Part shown: piece after piece, positions 1-14,441 of the stretch
How positions within the stretch are numbered: position 1 is the stretch's first letter
How the letters are laid out: every line of letters starts with the position of its first letter
DNA from: Drosophila pseudoobscura
Taxonomy: Eukaryota > Arthropoda > Insecta > Diptera > Drosophilidae
DNA length: 64,000 bases
Assembly (NCBI RefSeq): GCF_009870125.1
Contig: NC_046683.1
Location: 48,933,869 to 48,997,868, forward strand
Direction of reading: 5' to 3'
Notes under the pieces: model-generated
Database searches by the model: none
Told to the model about the DNA's origin: nothing
The model's input: only the letters and a program-made list of their open reading frames with translations
Made by a program: the position numbers and the translations under genes

Positions 1-1499
1 ACTCCCACCGTGGAGTCCAGTGGGAGTTCATTTTCATGCCGCCCGGCCATGCCATGGCAAAACGTTTATTTAAGCAAGTGAAAATGTAATTATTTTGGAA
101 TTTATTATTAAATTAATTGTAATTGTAATAATGTGAAATGTTAAAACAGAGACACTTGCATGTGTGTGTGCGGTGAGTGTGTGTGTGTGTGTGCGTGTGT
201 GTATGCACTTTTGTGGTTTTTATTGATTTTAATTTATTTATTTAACCACCAGTTTTTATGCATTTTCCCCTCATTTTCAATTTTTTTTTTTTTTTGCATT
301 ACAGCATTAATCAATTTCATTTTCACTCTGGCGAGCAGAAAGCAGAGAGAAAGAGTCCGAAATTAAATGAAATTAAAAATGCATTTTCATAGCGGCAGCG
401 GCAGAGGCCGTGGCAGTGGCAGCGGGCACCGTTTAGGCCATCGAATGGATGGAATAAATGTGTAAGCCAACAAGTAAACAGTGTCCTGACCACAATTTCA
501 TGCCTCATCTCGTCTCATCTCTCAGTGGGGGGCTCCCATCTCTCAGTGGTAGGGGGTGGGGGGAGGGGAGGGGCTAGAAACAATTTCATTTTATTTGCTT
601 GCATATTTTAATTAACCCTAAAAGCCACACACACACACACACGCACACGCACAAAAGAAAACTTGCAACAATTTGTTGAACAGCAGGACGGAGGCAGGCT
701 TCGAAGGCCTGCTAAATCCTTTTCTGCTCAATTGTTATTAGGTGTGATTTGTAAACACAATACGACTCCAAAGTTTTCTATCTACGTTTGTATGCGAGTG
801 TTTTCCTGTGTGTGTGTGTGTGTTTTTCCACAAGATTTCCCATTTACAATATTGCCTACTTTCGGGGGCAGCTCTCCTTTCTCTCCTTTCTCTCCATTCT
901 CTCCATTCTCTGTATCTGCGTCTCTCTTTGTGGAAATGGGGACGGACTCGTTAGGCTTCGAAACGGACGTGCTTAAAATTTCATAGACAGCGCCACACAC
1001 ACAGAGAGACGCACAGCACGTACACACATGCATACATATGTATGTATGTATGTATGTATGTATGCCTGTGGATGTGTGTGTGTGGCGTGTGTGCATATCC
1101 TTTATGGTTTTAATCCGCATGCCTGCGGCTGGCCGCAAGATCAACTGTTGGCAGAAGTGTGTCAACAAGGAGGCAATGACCATGGGGCTTTGGGGGGGGG
1201 AGCGGGCGTGGAAGTGGCAGTGGCTGTGGGAGTGGCTGTGGGAGTGGGAGCACATGCAAGTGGTCATAACGGGTCAGCCCCAACCCCAGCCACATTACCA
1301 GCTCTCCCTCCCACTCTCCATCCCTACCTATCGCCCCCTCTCACTCTCTCTCTCTCTCTCTCTCTCTTTCTGTTGTGCTAATAATCACGCTTTAAGTGCG
1401 TGCGTTTGCATGTGTGTGTGCGTGTGTGAGACTGCAAATGAAATGCCCTAAAAGCCTCCTCTGCTGACCGTAGGTACAAGGCAAAAAGTGAATATGGAA

Positions 1500-1990
1500 G
1501 TATAAGAGTGAATGAGGCAGTATACGAATGAGTATACGAGTAATTGATCTAGTATAAGGGTGAGTATATTAGTACATGAGCCTGTAAAGCGAGTATACCA
1601 ACTACGGATGTGGTATACGAGGGAATGAAGACTCCTTCATATATGTATATATAAGAGTATAAGAGCGAGTATAAGAACGAGGATAAGAACGAGTATAAGA
1701 GCGAGTATAAGATCGAATATAAGACCGAGTATAAGATCGAGTATAAGACCGAGTATAAGAGCGCGTATAAGAACGAGTATATGTAAGAACGAGTATAAGC
1801 GGGAGTATAAAAACGAGTATAAGAGAAAGTATAAGAACGAGTACAAAAACGAGTATAAGACCGAATATAAGAACGAGTGCAAGAGCGAGTATAAGAACGA
1901 GTATAAAAACGAGTATAAGCGCGAGTGATGGGAAGGTATAAGACTGATCAAGAGAGTATAAGAGTGAGTGATCTAAGGAGTGAGTCTACA
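1500..1990. repeat. degenerate GAGTATAAG tandem array
   Basis: A roughly 12-bp unit of the form GAGTATAAGAAC or GAGTATAAGACC is repeated, most regularly between 1640 and 1940, with decayed copies on both sides (gagtatacgag, gagtgagtgatc). Long open frames on the minus strand here (runs such as LYSFLYSFLYS and LILGLILDLI) only translate the repeat and are not genes. Confidence 0.85.
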
Positions 1991-3249
1991 AGCGAGTGAG
2001 TGATCGAGTGAGTGACTGAATGTATTTCTGTTTGAGAGAATGTTTGAATGGTTTTTTCATCCCATTTCCATATCCCTAGGCTGTGCCTGGACTCCCATCC
2101 AAACGTCGCTCGTTTTGGCTTCCTTTGCGTCCCCCCCGCCCAATCCCACCCCCCCTTAAAAACCACAATTAAAAGGATTGTTATTCTAAAATAAAATTAA
2201 AATATGTATCTATTTTATTTGTTTCAATTCCAATCAACTGAAGATGCCCCCAATTTCCACTAGAGGAATGGACCCAAGAGGCCCATACACGCAATTTGGT
2301 CAAGAATTAAAATATTTACATTGGCAAATGAACAATAATTGGATAAACGGCAAGCAGAAGGCAACTGGCAGATGGCAGCTGGCAGCAGAGGGTGCAGAAA
2401 ATCTATACAAAATCGAATGGGGAATTTCAATGGGAATTTCAAATGGAATTCCGCATTCAGGCAGGCAGGAGGCAGGAGGCAGGCGGCAGGCGGCAGCAGG
2501 GACTCTTCTTCCTTCAGTTATGCAACATAACAATCAACAAAGCAACGGGATATCGTCCACAAATATCAAAGTCATTTCCATGGGATCTCGATGGGCCGTC
2601 GCCTCCTCATGGCAGGACCTCCTCTTGGCATACATACACACACACATACATATGTACATACATATGTTGTACATTTTGTATACACATCCATTGAGGCATG
2701 CACGGGAATGTCTGTGCGTCTGTCTGTAGCGGCAATCATTACTGAGGCAATGATGTGCATTTCATGAATTATGTATATACACACGGAAAGATGATGCTTC
2801 CTGCTTCAAGGACTGCCTGTGTGCCGCCTCCAACACCACAATCCCCCCGGATCACGCATCAGGCAGTAGACGAGGCGGCATAGCTGGTTGGGCAATGCGT
2901 TGAGGTAAGTAATAAACTTATTGGGCCCACAGTCCGCCTGCCCTTTGATTGTCCTTCACATATAGCATACAATATGGACCAGCATGGGGCCAGCAGACAG
3001 CAGGCCAGAGATGAGCGAAAATATCGAACGATGGTTTAATTGTAGCTGATTTCCTTCATAAGTTTGAGTATACCAAGGGTTAGCCTCGATTTTTGGTGGA
3101 AATATGAAATATATAGTACATACTCGTACGAGTATACGAGCCCTTAAATCAACCAATGCATCCGAATCCTTGCCAACTATTGAAAATATGTAAACAAGGA
3201 TGCTCTCTCAAAGTTAACCAACCTTGCCAACTATTTCAAGCAATTGATT

Positions 3250-3535
3250 GTCATCGATAGCTTCCACCTTTTCCCATCGATCAAAAGCTCACCTTATCCT
3301 ATCGATCAAAAGCTCACCTTCTCCTTTTGATAGCTTCCACCTGTTCCTATCGATCACAAGCTCGCCTTCTCCTATCGATAGCTTCCACCTTCTCCCGTCA
3401 AGCACAAGCTCACCTTATCCTATCGATCAAAAGCACGCCTTCTTCTATCGATAGCTTCCACCTGTTCCTATCGATCAAAAGCTCGCCTTCTCCTTCCGAT
3501 AGCTTCCACCTGTTCGTATCGATCATAAGCTCACC
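3250..3535. repeat. tandem array of ATCGAT-containing units
   Basis: Compound units built from the half-units TAGCTTCCACCTTCTCC and CAAAAGCTCACCTTATCC carry an ATCGAT core between them. Cores are at 3253, 3276, 3301, 3349, 3374, 3422, 3447, 3470 and 3518; those at 3374 and 3447 are the full palindrome TATCGATA, which is the DRE motif bound by DREF in flies. Whether the array is regulatory or a simple minisatellite cannot be told from sequence. Confidence 0.8.
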
Positions 3536-4485
3536 TATCGCATAATTGGTCATCTCTAGCAGACTGCCCGGCGGGGACACAGCAGCCCAATAAACGACCA
3601 CCCACCGCCCACTGGTGGCCATATCATATCGTGAACCGGCAATGCCAACGGACGCTTCTTCGTTAAATGTGGAACTGTTAAACAGATAATGAGCAACCAC
3701 ACCCACACTCCCCAGCATCATGCCACAGCACTACACCGCACTATACCCCAGGAGCAGACAACCAGACCTGACCACACCACACCAGAGCAGCAGCAGCAGC
3801 AGCAGCAGCAGGACATGATTGGTATGGGTGGTGGAAAGGAGGTAGGGGGGGTAATACGGCCCAAAAGGCTTTTGTTATGCTCCCTCCCCACGCACACGGC
3901 TTTTCATAACTGTATCAATGGTTCAACGATGATGATGCTGCTCCTGGTGCTGCTGCTGCTGCTGCTACAGAGCACGATGGTGATGATGACGATGATGATA
4001 TTACGGAAACCAGACAACTGTCATGCTGAAATTCTGATGCATTGAAATATAATTATTGGGAAATGTGCGATTGTCGTTTGGGGTTTCCGTTTACGTGCCT
4101 GCCATTTCGCTATGTTGGATTATGCATGCATACAGGGTACATGTGTGCACATACATATGTACATATATGTACGTACATATATCGGTATCGATTTTGGTGT
4201 GTGGGTGTTGGATGCTGCTCATATAAACACACACACACATACATATGCATACGCAATAATAATTTATGCAAGCCCAATGACATAACAGTTGCAAGATTAT
4301 TTCCATACATAATACATGCGGTACATATGTATGCAAAGAGGTATATAATGAGGGCAGCCACTGCTGCAGCATTCAATTATCATATTAACCGAAACGACTA
4401 ATTAACTAAAGTTGTAGTTTCTCCCACAGCTTCAAAGCCGATCGGAACGCACACTTAAAAGGATATTTAAATGAATTTACAACTT

Positions 4486-4705
4486 ACCTTTTCCTTAGTA
4501 ATTCTCGAATTCTCGGCTATCTCTTCATTCTATCCCCTTCTGCCGCCTGTCCTTCTCAACCGCACGACGATTCCGAAATAACGACTACGCGCGACGAAAC
4601 ACAGACGTAACGGGACACGGCGGACTTTTCAACCACTCGCAAAAAAAAAACAAAAAAAATGTTTGATTTTATTTGATTTCAGATTTTTAGATTTTCTTCA
4701 ACGAT
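4486..4705 (-). other. putative 5' UTR exon with TATA box, minus strand
   Basis: On the minus strand, a TATAAAATGG box (about 4732-4741) is followed by about 220 bases of UTR-like sequence ending in a good donor, AAAAG|GTAAGT, with the exon end at 4488. A short upstream ORF (Met-Lys-Arg-stop) lies in it. The gene would run left out of the window, so its product is unknown. This is inferred from the donor and TATA box only. Confidence 0.35.
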
Positions 4706-4744
4706 CGGTTTTTTTACCGGCACGATTTTCACCATTTTATACCG

Positions 4745-6295
4745 AGACTTCACACACTCACACTCACGCACATGCAAATTGATTTCCAATGAGAGGGATT
4801 CCAATAAGAGCAAAAATGTTGATGGCATTAAAAATAGGGTGAGCCATTGGAGGGAACCCTGTCACGATTCCCGGCATATTTTGATCGATGCCTCACCTCA
4901 TGCTGACTGACACTTGGAAGCGCTCGTCTATTCCTTTCTGCTCCTCTTCTTCGCTGCGGCTATGACATGGTGAAACGCTCTCTCTGGAAAAAGAGAGGAG
5001 AGCCACTTCGCGCCCTTTTTCACACACGCACGCACACCCACACAAACGGCAGAGCTCGCGACCCAATGAAAAAAATAAAGACACGGTGAAGAAACCTAAC
5101 GGGATCGAGGGTGCAGCAGCATTTTGCCTGAATCGTTCACAAGAAAAAAATGAAAAAAAGAAATATGTTTTTATATATGTATGCTTATATGCATCTGTAG
5201 TGCATATATGCACTTATTTAAGCACATTAACCATCATGATCAGCCACCCCCGCACGAGACGAACGCACTATTTCTGGCACTTAAAACATGATTTTTACCA
5301 ATATTTTAATTCTAATAACAAGCTGCACTTCACACTTGCACTTTACTTTAATTGCGCGACCTTTTTCTAATGGTTTTCCCCTATTTTCCCGGTTTTCACG
5401 GCCCGAAACGCGGAGCTGACTTGTGGCCTGGCGAAGGAGCACGGGATACAATGGAAGCTGTGAAAGCGGCAGAGATGCGGACGTGACTTAGGTGCTCGTT
5501 CATTCCATGCTCTCCCATTGCTCCTGTTTCTAATCGTTCGCTCATTTGACATTCGTTTCTACTCGTGGTCTCTCCCCCTCCTACAGAAAACGGTAGATCG
5601 CAAGTCGGCACGACACTTGTTGATGGGACTATTCGGGAGCGGGGGGAAAGGTGGGTGAAATGGTTAGATGCGTAGGGCGCTTAGTGCTTGCTCATTTCAC
5701 ACTCCACGCTCTTCTAATTGCTCGTTTTCGCATTTCCCTCGCCAATTGCACCGCTCCCCCTTCCACACCTAGTGCAAAAGGAGAGCGAAAATTTCAGATC
5801 CTCGCCTTCTCCCCCTCCGCTGAAACAACTGGGCCACATATGATGTACAAATCCTATAGTTTAGGTGCTATTGGGTAATAGGTGTGTGGATTATCTTTCG
5901 TTTCAAAACCAGAAACTGAACCGAAATACGTTTGACTTTGCTTTCCCTCCTCCCGAAATTTGCTTTTTTATCGGCGGCGATCATCGATACATATCAGTGC
6001 TGGCAGACAGTGCAGTGCTGTAAAGGATGAGATTTGTGGCGCGAAGACGGAAAATTCAAAATCTGGTTGCTAGTTGGGCAAGAATAAACAAAAAACTGAT
6101 GTTTAAAGAAGGTTTCACGATCTTTCATGTACCTGGGGAGCACATAAATATTAGACACCTAAAGAAGTGAACCGTATCCCACTGAAATAGGTAAAGGCAC
6201 TGACTTGTCGATTAATTCCTTTCACCAGACGAAAGCCCGCCAAGGAAAAGAATTCAAATATTATATACATAAATTAGTTTTTGGTGTATTTTATG
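4745..6295. other. intergenic, no gene seen
   Basis: AT-rich and homopolymer-rich DNA with no coding exon that I can support. Several short open frames on both strands lack codon bias, splice partners or recognisable protein sequence. Near 5980-5990 there is an ATCATCGATACATA motif resembling a housekeeping promoter element, but no gene start is evident beside it. Confidence 0.4.
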
Positions 6296-6303
6296 ACATT
6301 TAA

Positions 6304-6309
6304 TTTATT
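6304..6309 (-). terminator. CG12004: candidate poly(A) signal of CG12004
   Basis: Reading the minus strand this is AATAAA, about 890 bases past the CG12004 long-isoform stop. The stretch between is AT-rich with poly-T runs, as expected of a long 3' UTR. Nearer variant signals could be used instead. Confidence 0.35.
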
Positions 6310-7195
6310 TTCATTTCATATTATTAACGAAAAAATGTACATAAAAACGTTTCTGCTTTGGTTTAACTTCAAATCTCTTTTCACTTTCTCCCCTCCCTCC
6401 ACATAATTATACATAATTTGACTTTTTCCTATGGTTTTCCTTCTGGTTTTCTCTGGCCCATGCACACACACGTATTTATTTGATGAGAAGCCTGGCTATA
6501 TATCAAAATACTGTTGGGACAATCCTTTGGAGTTCTTGGAATATCTGTTTGTACAGGGTAAAATTCTTTTATACATTTTCGTGTCCGGAATGGGGATTCA
6601 ACATTCATTCACCTAATTATCTTCCTTCGTCGCGAAGCCAACAAATTCGCTCTAAATATGTTTGTTTTTTTTTTGTGTTTGTGTGTTAATTATGCATTAA
6701 AAATTAGCCCTTTGCTTATAAATATATTCTCCTTTTTTCTGGTTTTACTTGTATTTGTTATTGTAGAAGCAGCCTGTAGACGGTTCGTGAGACGCAAGAA
6801 GTGCAGTTTCTGTTAATATTTTTTTGATTTTTGTTCAGTTTTCAGTTTCATTTATAGCTTTATCGCTTTTACAATAATATTGTTGGACAATTTACAGAAG
6901 AGATGCTCTACATATTGTATATATGGAATACAAGTACAAAAAAAAGTTCATTGCACGCACACACACAGAGACACACACGATTCGTGATTCGTGTGGGCTA
7001 CAATCATTAATTGCCTATAGGGTTTTAATGCTCTCTCTTGCTGTTTTTTTGTTGTTGTTCTTTTTTTTTTTTGGTTTTTTTTTTGCTACTTAAGATTATT
7101 GTACAAGCAATCAAAAATCAATTCGAATCAAAGGGAATACAACAGATAAATTCAAAAATATAAAAATGATCCTTGAAACTCGATTGTTCCTTGTT

Positions 7196-10284
<3,089 letters not shown>

Positions 10285-11441
10285 GCTGGAAGTACAGGAG
10301 GCAATTTTATTGTAAGGTGGGTATTTCCAGATGAATTACAGCTAAAATGTACTCCAAATATGATTAGGGCTAGGCAGATTAGACAGCTCGAGCAAGGCGG
10401 CAACTGTTTACATTCTCGTTTCGACTTTCACACGAACATCGTTTCGAAACAACGACGAGGCGAGGCGAGGCGACGCCAGGCCAGACACTGGCTGTGTGGC
10501 AGGCACGCCATGGCAACCATCAAGAGAACTTGCAACAATGTTTGTGGACGAATTGGGTCAACAACTAAAAACGAAATAGAGAATGTGGAGCAGAAAAGCA
10601 GCGACAGAAAGCAGAAAGGGTGGTTGGGCTGGATGGCTGGGCGCGCATTAGATCATCACGCAATCCAATATTAATAATGGACTTTGGGACGAGCACAAGA
10701 GTTATGCCACCTGTCTCAGGGTCACTCCCAGGCGCTCCATATCGATTGGCACAGCGGGCGAGCACAATCAGTAAATAGGCATGAAATAACCATTATTTAC
10801 TCGCTTGCATTGAATATTCACAATTAAAACACCGAATCGATGCACCACTCGGCGAGAGGGGAGTTCATTCAACTGGAATCTTTGGGTGGGCGGTCCGAAA
10901 TCCATGGAAAGCTTTTCTGGGGAGACAGCAAGATCACTGTGCAGTTAATGAGGCGTACAAAAATAGCTTCGGAGTCCATTGAAATTGATCGGAATGAGGC
11001 AGAAGCGAAGGAAAGCACTTCAAATGGCACATGTGTGATGCATGGAGGGAAACATATGGTAGTGCTGGTAAACAACACAATAAAAACATTTGAAATGCCG
11101 TTAATTAGACTAAGAAAAAGCATATACCAATTGGCAGTGTTGAAAACAGTCATAAAACAAGACTAAACTACAAGCTTACACAATATAGAATTAACAAAAA
11201 ATCCCCATTAAGGTGCAGCCATGCAGTTACAGAATTAAATGAAAACCATACTTTAAAACCGTGCCACGTGCCAGGAAAGCCGTAAATGTAGTGTGGGTAA
11301 AGTAACAGAGACAGTAGCCAGTGTTGTAAAGCTTAATTCAGCTTAAAGCACGTGGCCAGACATGAAATATGACTTTACTACAAGAAACACGACGAACGCT
11401 ACAGCTACAACGTGAAACCACCAAACGCAAACTACTTTTCA

Positions 11442-11447
11442 TTTATT
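11442..11447 (-). terminator. poly(A) signal of the RpS6-like gene
   Basis: AATAAA on the minus strand, about 85 bases past the stop codon of the intronless RpS6-like ORF. This suggests the copy makes its own polyadenylated transcript. Confidence 0.55.
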
Positions 11448-11531
11448 TAAGGTTCTCCTTCTTTGAGAAATTAAGCTGATTTGGTTGTTGAGAGATCATA
11501 AGAGATTTTAAATGGGGATGGATCCACTCGT

Positions 11532-12263
11532 CTAGGCCGAAGCCGAGGAACGGCGTACGGAGAGCGAACGACGACGCTTCTCCGACTGGCGGCGAGCCTT
11601 CGATTGTTTCTTGCGAAGGGCCAACAATTTGGCATACTCGACGGCCATGGCCTTTTCTTTGGCCTTGCGCGTTTTGCGCTCGGCAATGAAGTGGCGCCGG
11701 CGCTGCAACTTGGCGGGCGTGATCAGACGCTGTATCTTGGGGGCCTTGGAGGTGGCCTTCTTGTTCTCCTTGGCCGGCAGCTGGCGGCGCACCACATAGC
11801 GACGAACATCGTCATCCTTGGACAGATTGAACAACTTGCGAATCTTGCTGGCACGCTTGGGACCCATGCGACGCGGAAGGGTAATGTCCGTGAGTCCGGG
11901 AATGTCGTTTTCGCCCTTGGAGACGACCACCAAAGCCAGCACCGAGATGTTCGAGTAAACGATGCAGCCGCGCACGGACTTGCGCCTGCGCTCGCCATCG
12001 CGACGAGCACGATAGCACGGTTGGCCATCCTTCAGCAGCAGACGAACACGCTCCGATGTCAAAATGCCCTGCATCATGGGGAAGCCCTGATTGTCGTTGC
12101 CCCCGGTGATGCGCAGCACATAGCCCTTCCACTCGGGGCCAAGGGGATCGGCATGAACCAAAGCGCCCATGCGCTTGTCGTAGAAAATACGCAACGAGTG
12201 CTCGTCGTTTACCACAAAGAGCTTCTGGGTGCCTCTCACCGGATACGAAACGTTCAACTTCAT
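11532..12263 (-). CDS. intronless, divergent paralogue of ribosomal protein S6
   Basis: The 243-aa uninterrupted ORF aligns along the whole of eS6 (usually about 248 aa). It begins MKLNVSYP, keeps [41 protein letters not shown] and EYAKLL, and ends in a basic [11 protein letters not shown] tail like the S6-kinase target region. It differs at many positions that are nearly invariant in animals: GTQK for [12 protein letters not shown] for [15 protein letters not shown] for GCIVDAN, and a changed [12 protein letters not shown] segment. The parental fly RpS6 has introns and is far more conserved, so I infer a retrocopy kept open by selection. It appears to lie inside the 5' intron of CG12004 on the same strand. 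It may be a tissue-specific ribosomal variant; I know of no named D. melanogaster counterpart. Confidence 0.85.
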   Translation of the reverse strand: MKLNVSYPVRGTQKLFVVNDEHSLRIFYDKRMGALVHADPLGPEWKGYVLRITGGNDNQGFPMMQGILTSERVRLLLKDGQPCYRARRDGERRRKSVRGCIVYSNISVLALVVVSKGENDIPGLTDITLPRRMGPKRASKIRKLFNLSKDDDVRRYVVRRQLPAKENKKATSKAPKIQRLITPAKLQRRRHFIAERKTRKAKEKAMAVEYAKLLALRKKQSKARRQSEKRRRSLSVRRSSASA

Positions 12264-12361
12264 CTTGATTTAAGCTTTTTCTTGATGCTGAATGTTCGGA
12301 AAAGAGCAGAGTAGATGCTGTGAAAACTTGTTCTCGAATATTCTTGGGAATGATGCGACGA

Positions 12362-12369
12362 TTTTTATA
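12362..12369 (-). promoter_or_regulatory. candidate TATA box of the RpS6-like gene
   Basis: TATAAAAA on the minus strand, about 100 bases upstream of the RpS6-like ATG. If used it would give a 5' UTR of about 70 bases. No strong initiator sits at the ideal distance, so this is tentative. Confidence 0.3.
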
Positions 12370-13441
12370 AAATATTTAATCAACACTGGTTTCTACAAGA
12401 GTACTACTCAACACTGGTTAAGTTACTATTTAGGTTAGGTTACTACAGGGATAATAACTGTGTTCTACAGTGATTGGTACTATTTTCTACCGATACCAAC
12501 TATGTTTTCTACAGGGAATACAGGGGTTTTAACAATATACGTACAAAATCACTTAAATTACTACTCCAGATAACGCGTACGTAAGGCTCGGACATGAGTC
12601 ACGAGCTCGGGGCCAACGCTGAATCCCAATCATGATGATGGCTTTTCAGGCGCACACACAAAAGGCGATAAACGAATGAATTTGCGTACCAATCTCGCGA
12701 CACTCGAGGCCACAGAAGCCACCACACTGCACAAAAGCAGAACCAACAACAAGTTGCTGCCGTCGAAGATACACAAAAATTGGCAGATGGGAGATGGCGC
12801 TCCACTCCCACACTCACCACACACACAGACTCCATAGAACCAAGCCAAAAAGAGGGAGCAAGAAAAACAAACAGACAGAGTGGCATATGTATATTGAATA
12901 ATGCGGGGGGGAAGTCGCAAAAAGAAGTTGAAAAATCAGTCAGTGTTAATTACATATTTGTACAGCTGGGAAGAGAGAGAGACAGAGAGATGGAAGATGG
13001 AAGGGAGGGGGAGACAGAGTGCGCTTTGTGGGGCTTCAGCTTCAGAGCCACTTAAATTGATTTTCGAGCTGTCAAAATATTGGTAAAACGAAGACTCGAA
13101 ATGCCAGCCATATGCGACCTTTGTGGGAGACTCTCCCGAAGAGGTGCTTATCAACCCCCCCACAGACACACTCACGCACACGGGCACTGCTTTGTGACTG
13201 CCACAGATACACCACCTGTCTTATCAATGCGAAAATTATTTTAAGTAACAACACACACTCAAAATCTCTGGAAACTGAATCCCGTTTCTGTAATTTCGTC
13301 ATCGAAATTGGTTATTTTTACCCAAAAAAAAAACCCGACATTTCAGGGAAAACAACTTTTTCACACACTCGCACACACACATGCACAAACAGACGAAACT
13401 GTTGTTTGCACTGCAGCAGATATTAATTAAATTTACATTAC

Positions 13442-13640
13442 CTTTTTTAAAAAACAACTCTCCACGATTGGCGCTGGCGCTTGCGTTTTTCCCAGTGCAA
13501 AAATTCCTTTTAGTTTTCGCTTTGCTTCAGTTTGTGCGTGCACTCTTTTCTATCGCAATTCTCGGGTTTTTTTTTGCGCGTCGCCCACTGACGTCGACGT
13601 TTAGTTGTGTGCGGACTGCGTCTGGAAAAGCGTTCGTTAT
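13442..13640 (-). other. CG12004: putative 5' UTR exon of CG12004
   Basis: The minus strand has a donor AAAAAG|GTAATG with the exon end at 13442, matching the acceptor just upstream of the CG12004 ATG (10286-10287). The intron of about 3.15 kb would contain the RpS6-like gene. The left part of the intron also holds two opposing frames of about 100 codons near 10840-11166 that show no recognisable protein. Inference from splice signals; the transcription start is not determined. Confidence 0.35.
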
Positions 13641-13819
13641 GCCCGAAAACGAAAGCGAACACCAAGGCAAATATTTAATACGTGATTAGTGCACTCGTTG
13701 CAAGGTCTTTACACAATTTCTGTAATTATTTATGCAGTTCAAGTGTGTGAAAACATTTGATGAAAGCAGGAGCAAAATAAATGGAAATTACGCACGATAT
13801 GCATTAGAGGCGGTGCAAA

Positions 13820-13930
13820 ACCATCGATTGAAGTATCGGCCCACTATCGATGGAATTTCCACTTATCGCACCAAACCAAACCGATGTTTTTGCAACCCTG
13901 TGTATCGTTGGGTATATACATCGATAGAGC
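13820..13930. promoter_or_regulatory. cluster of ATCGAT motifs, likely divergent promoter
   Basis: ATCGAT cores at 13823, 13846 (TATCGAT) and 13920 (ATCGATA) resemble DRE elements of Drosophila housekeeping promoters. They lie between the putative first exons of CG12004 (minus) and the RBM12-like gene (plus), the arrangement expected of a shared divergent promoter. Confidence 0.4.
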
Positions 13931-13999
13931 CAATCGTGTGTGGCCGCCATGTTTTTTCTATCACTGTCACAATTCAGCAATTACAGCATTTTTGTTGTG

Positions 14000-14145
14000 G
14001 GAAATTCTAGACTTCACATTGAATAAGCAATAGAAATTAACCGAATAAATATATAGCGCTTGCAGCAAAACCGAACCCTAATTGTCTTTGTGCATTGGCC
14101 CCTCGAATAAGTTGCGTATTTGTATGGTTTCCCATTTGGTGTGAG
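14000..14145 (+). other. putative 5' UTR exon of the RBM12-like gene
   Basis: A strong plus-strand donor, GTGTGAG|GTGAGT, ends an exon at 14145. The next plausible plus-strand acceptor leading to a coding exon is at 19681-19682 (ttcttcttacag), upstream of the RBM12-like ATG. The intron would be about 5.5 kb. The exon start is a guess. Confidence 0.4.
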
Positions 14146-14441
14146 GTGAGTAAAAGTTCATTGAATAAATCGTACTCGTACGGCGTCCAACGCAGAACAG
14201 GAGCACCCCAACGACCAGGGCGTTTAATATCTAAGTCGCTGACCAAAAAAAAAACCGTGTTCTTAGTGAAAGTAAACTAAAAATCCATTCAAGTGAAAAG
14301 TAGTGAAAATGCGCAGGCCAGCAGCCCCGCTATTGATTTTTTCATTCTGGCATAGTATAATGTGTTGTGTTTATTAGGAAACTCTCTTGATACTTAAGTT
14401 AAGGTACAGTTTGTAGACCCGAATATATATGTAGTTTGCGG

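Larger units (their letters stand above)
1..4485. other. non-coding stretch, probably intron of a gene off the left edge
   Basis: I see no convincing coding exon here. The stretch holds GT/CA microsatellites (about 165-205, 635-655, 815-830, 1390-1425), a TATG run (about 1037-1063), a CT run (about 1340-1370), a GAGTATAAG array, a GGCAGGC-rich run (about 2460-2500), an ATCGAT array and a CAG/CTG pair (about 3787-3811 and 3949-3966). A minus-strand splice donor at 4487 suggests this is the first intron of a minus-strand gene whose coding exons lie left of the window. Confidence 0.4.

Noticed and set aside
782-1267. 161-codon minus-strand open frame rich in His/Thr/Ser
   Set aside because: Runs through GT/CA and TATG microsatellites, which stay open in several frames by chance.
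1637-1951. 104-codon minus-strand open frame (LYSFLYSFLYS, LILGLILDLI)
   Set aside because: It is only the translation of the GAGTATAAG tandem repeat; no start context, splice signals or protein-like composition.
10840-11166. Opposing frames of 108 (plus) and 94 (minus) codons
   Set aside because: No recognisable protein, no splice partners; lies in the presumed CG12004 5' intron. Possible but not supportable.
11604-12314. 236-codon plus-strand open frame
   Set aside because: Exact antisense of the RpS6-like gene; not an independent gene.
14037-14246. 69-codon minus-strand frame (MVSDLDIKRPGRWG...)
   Set aside because: Overlaps the strong plus-strand donor of the RBM12-like 5' exon; no codon bias and no family resemblance.
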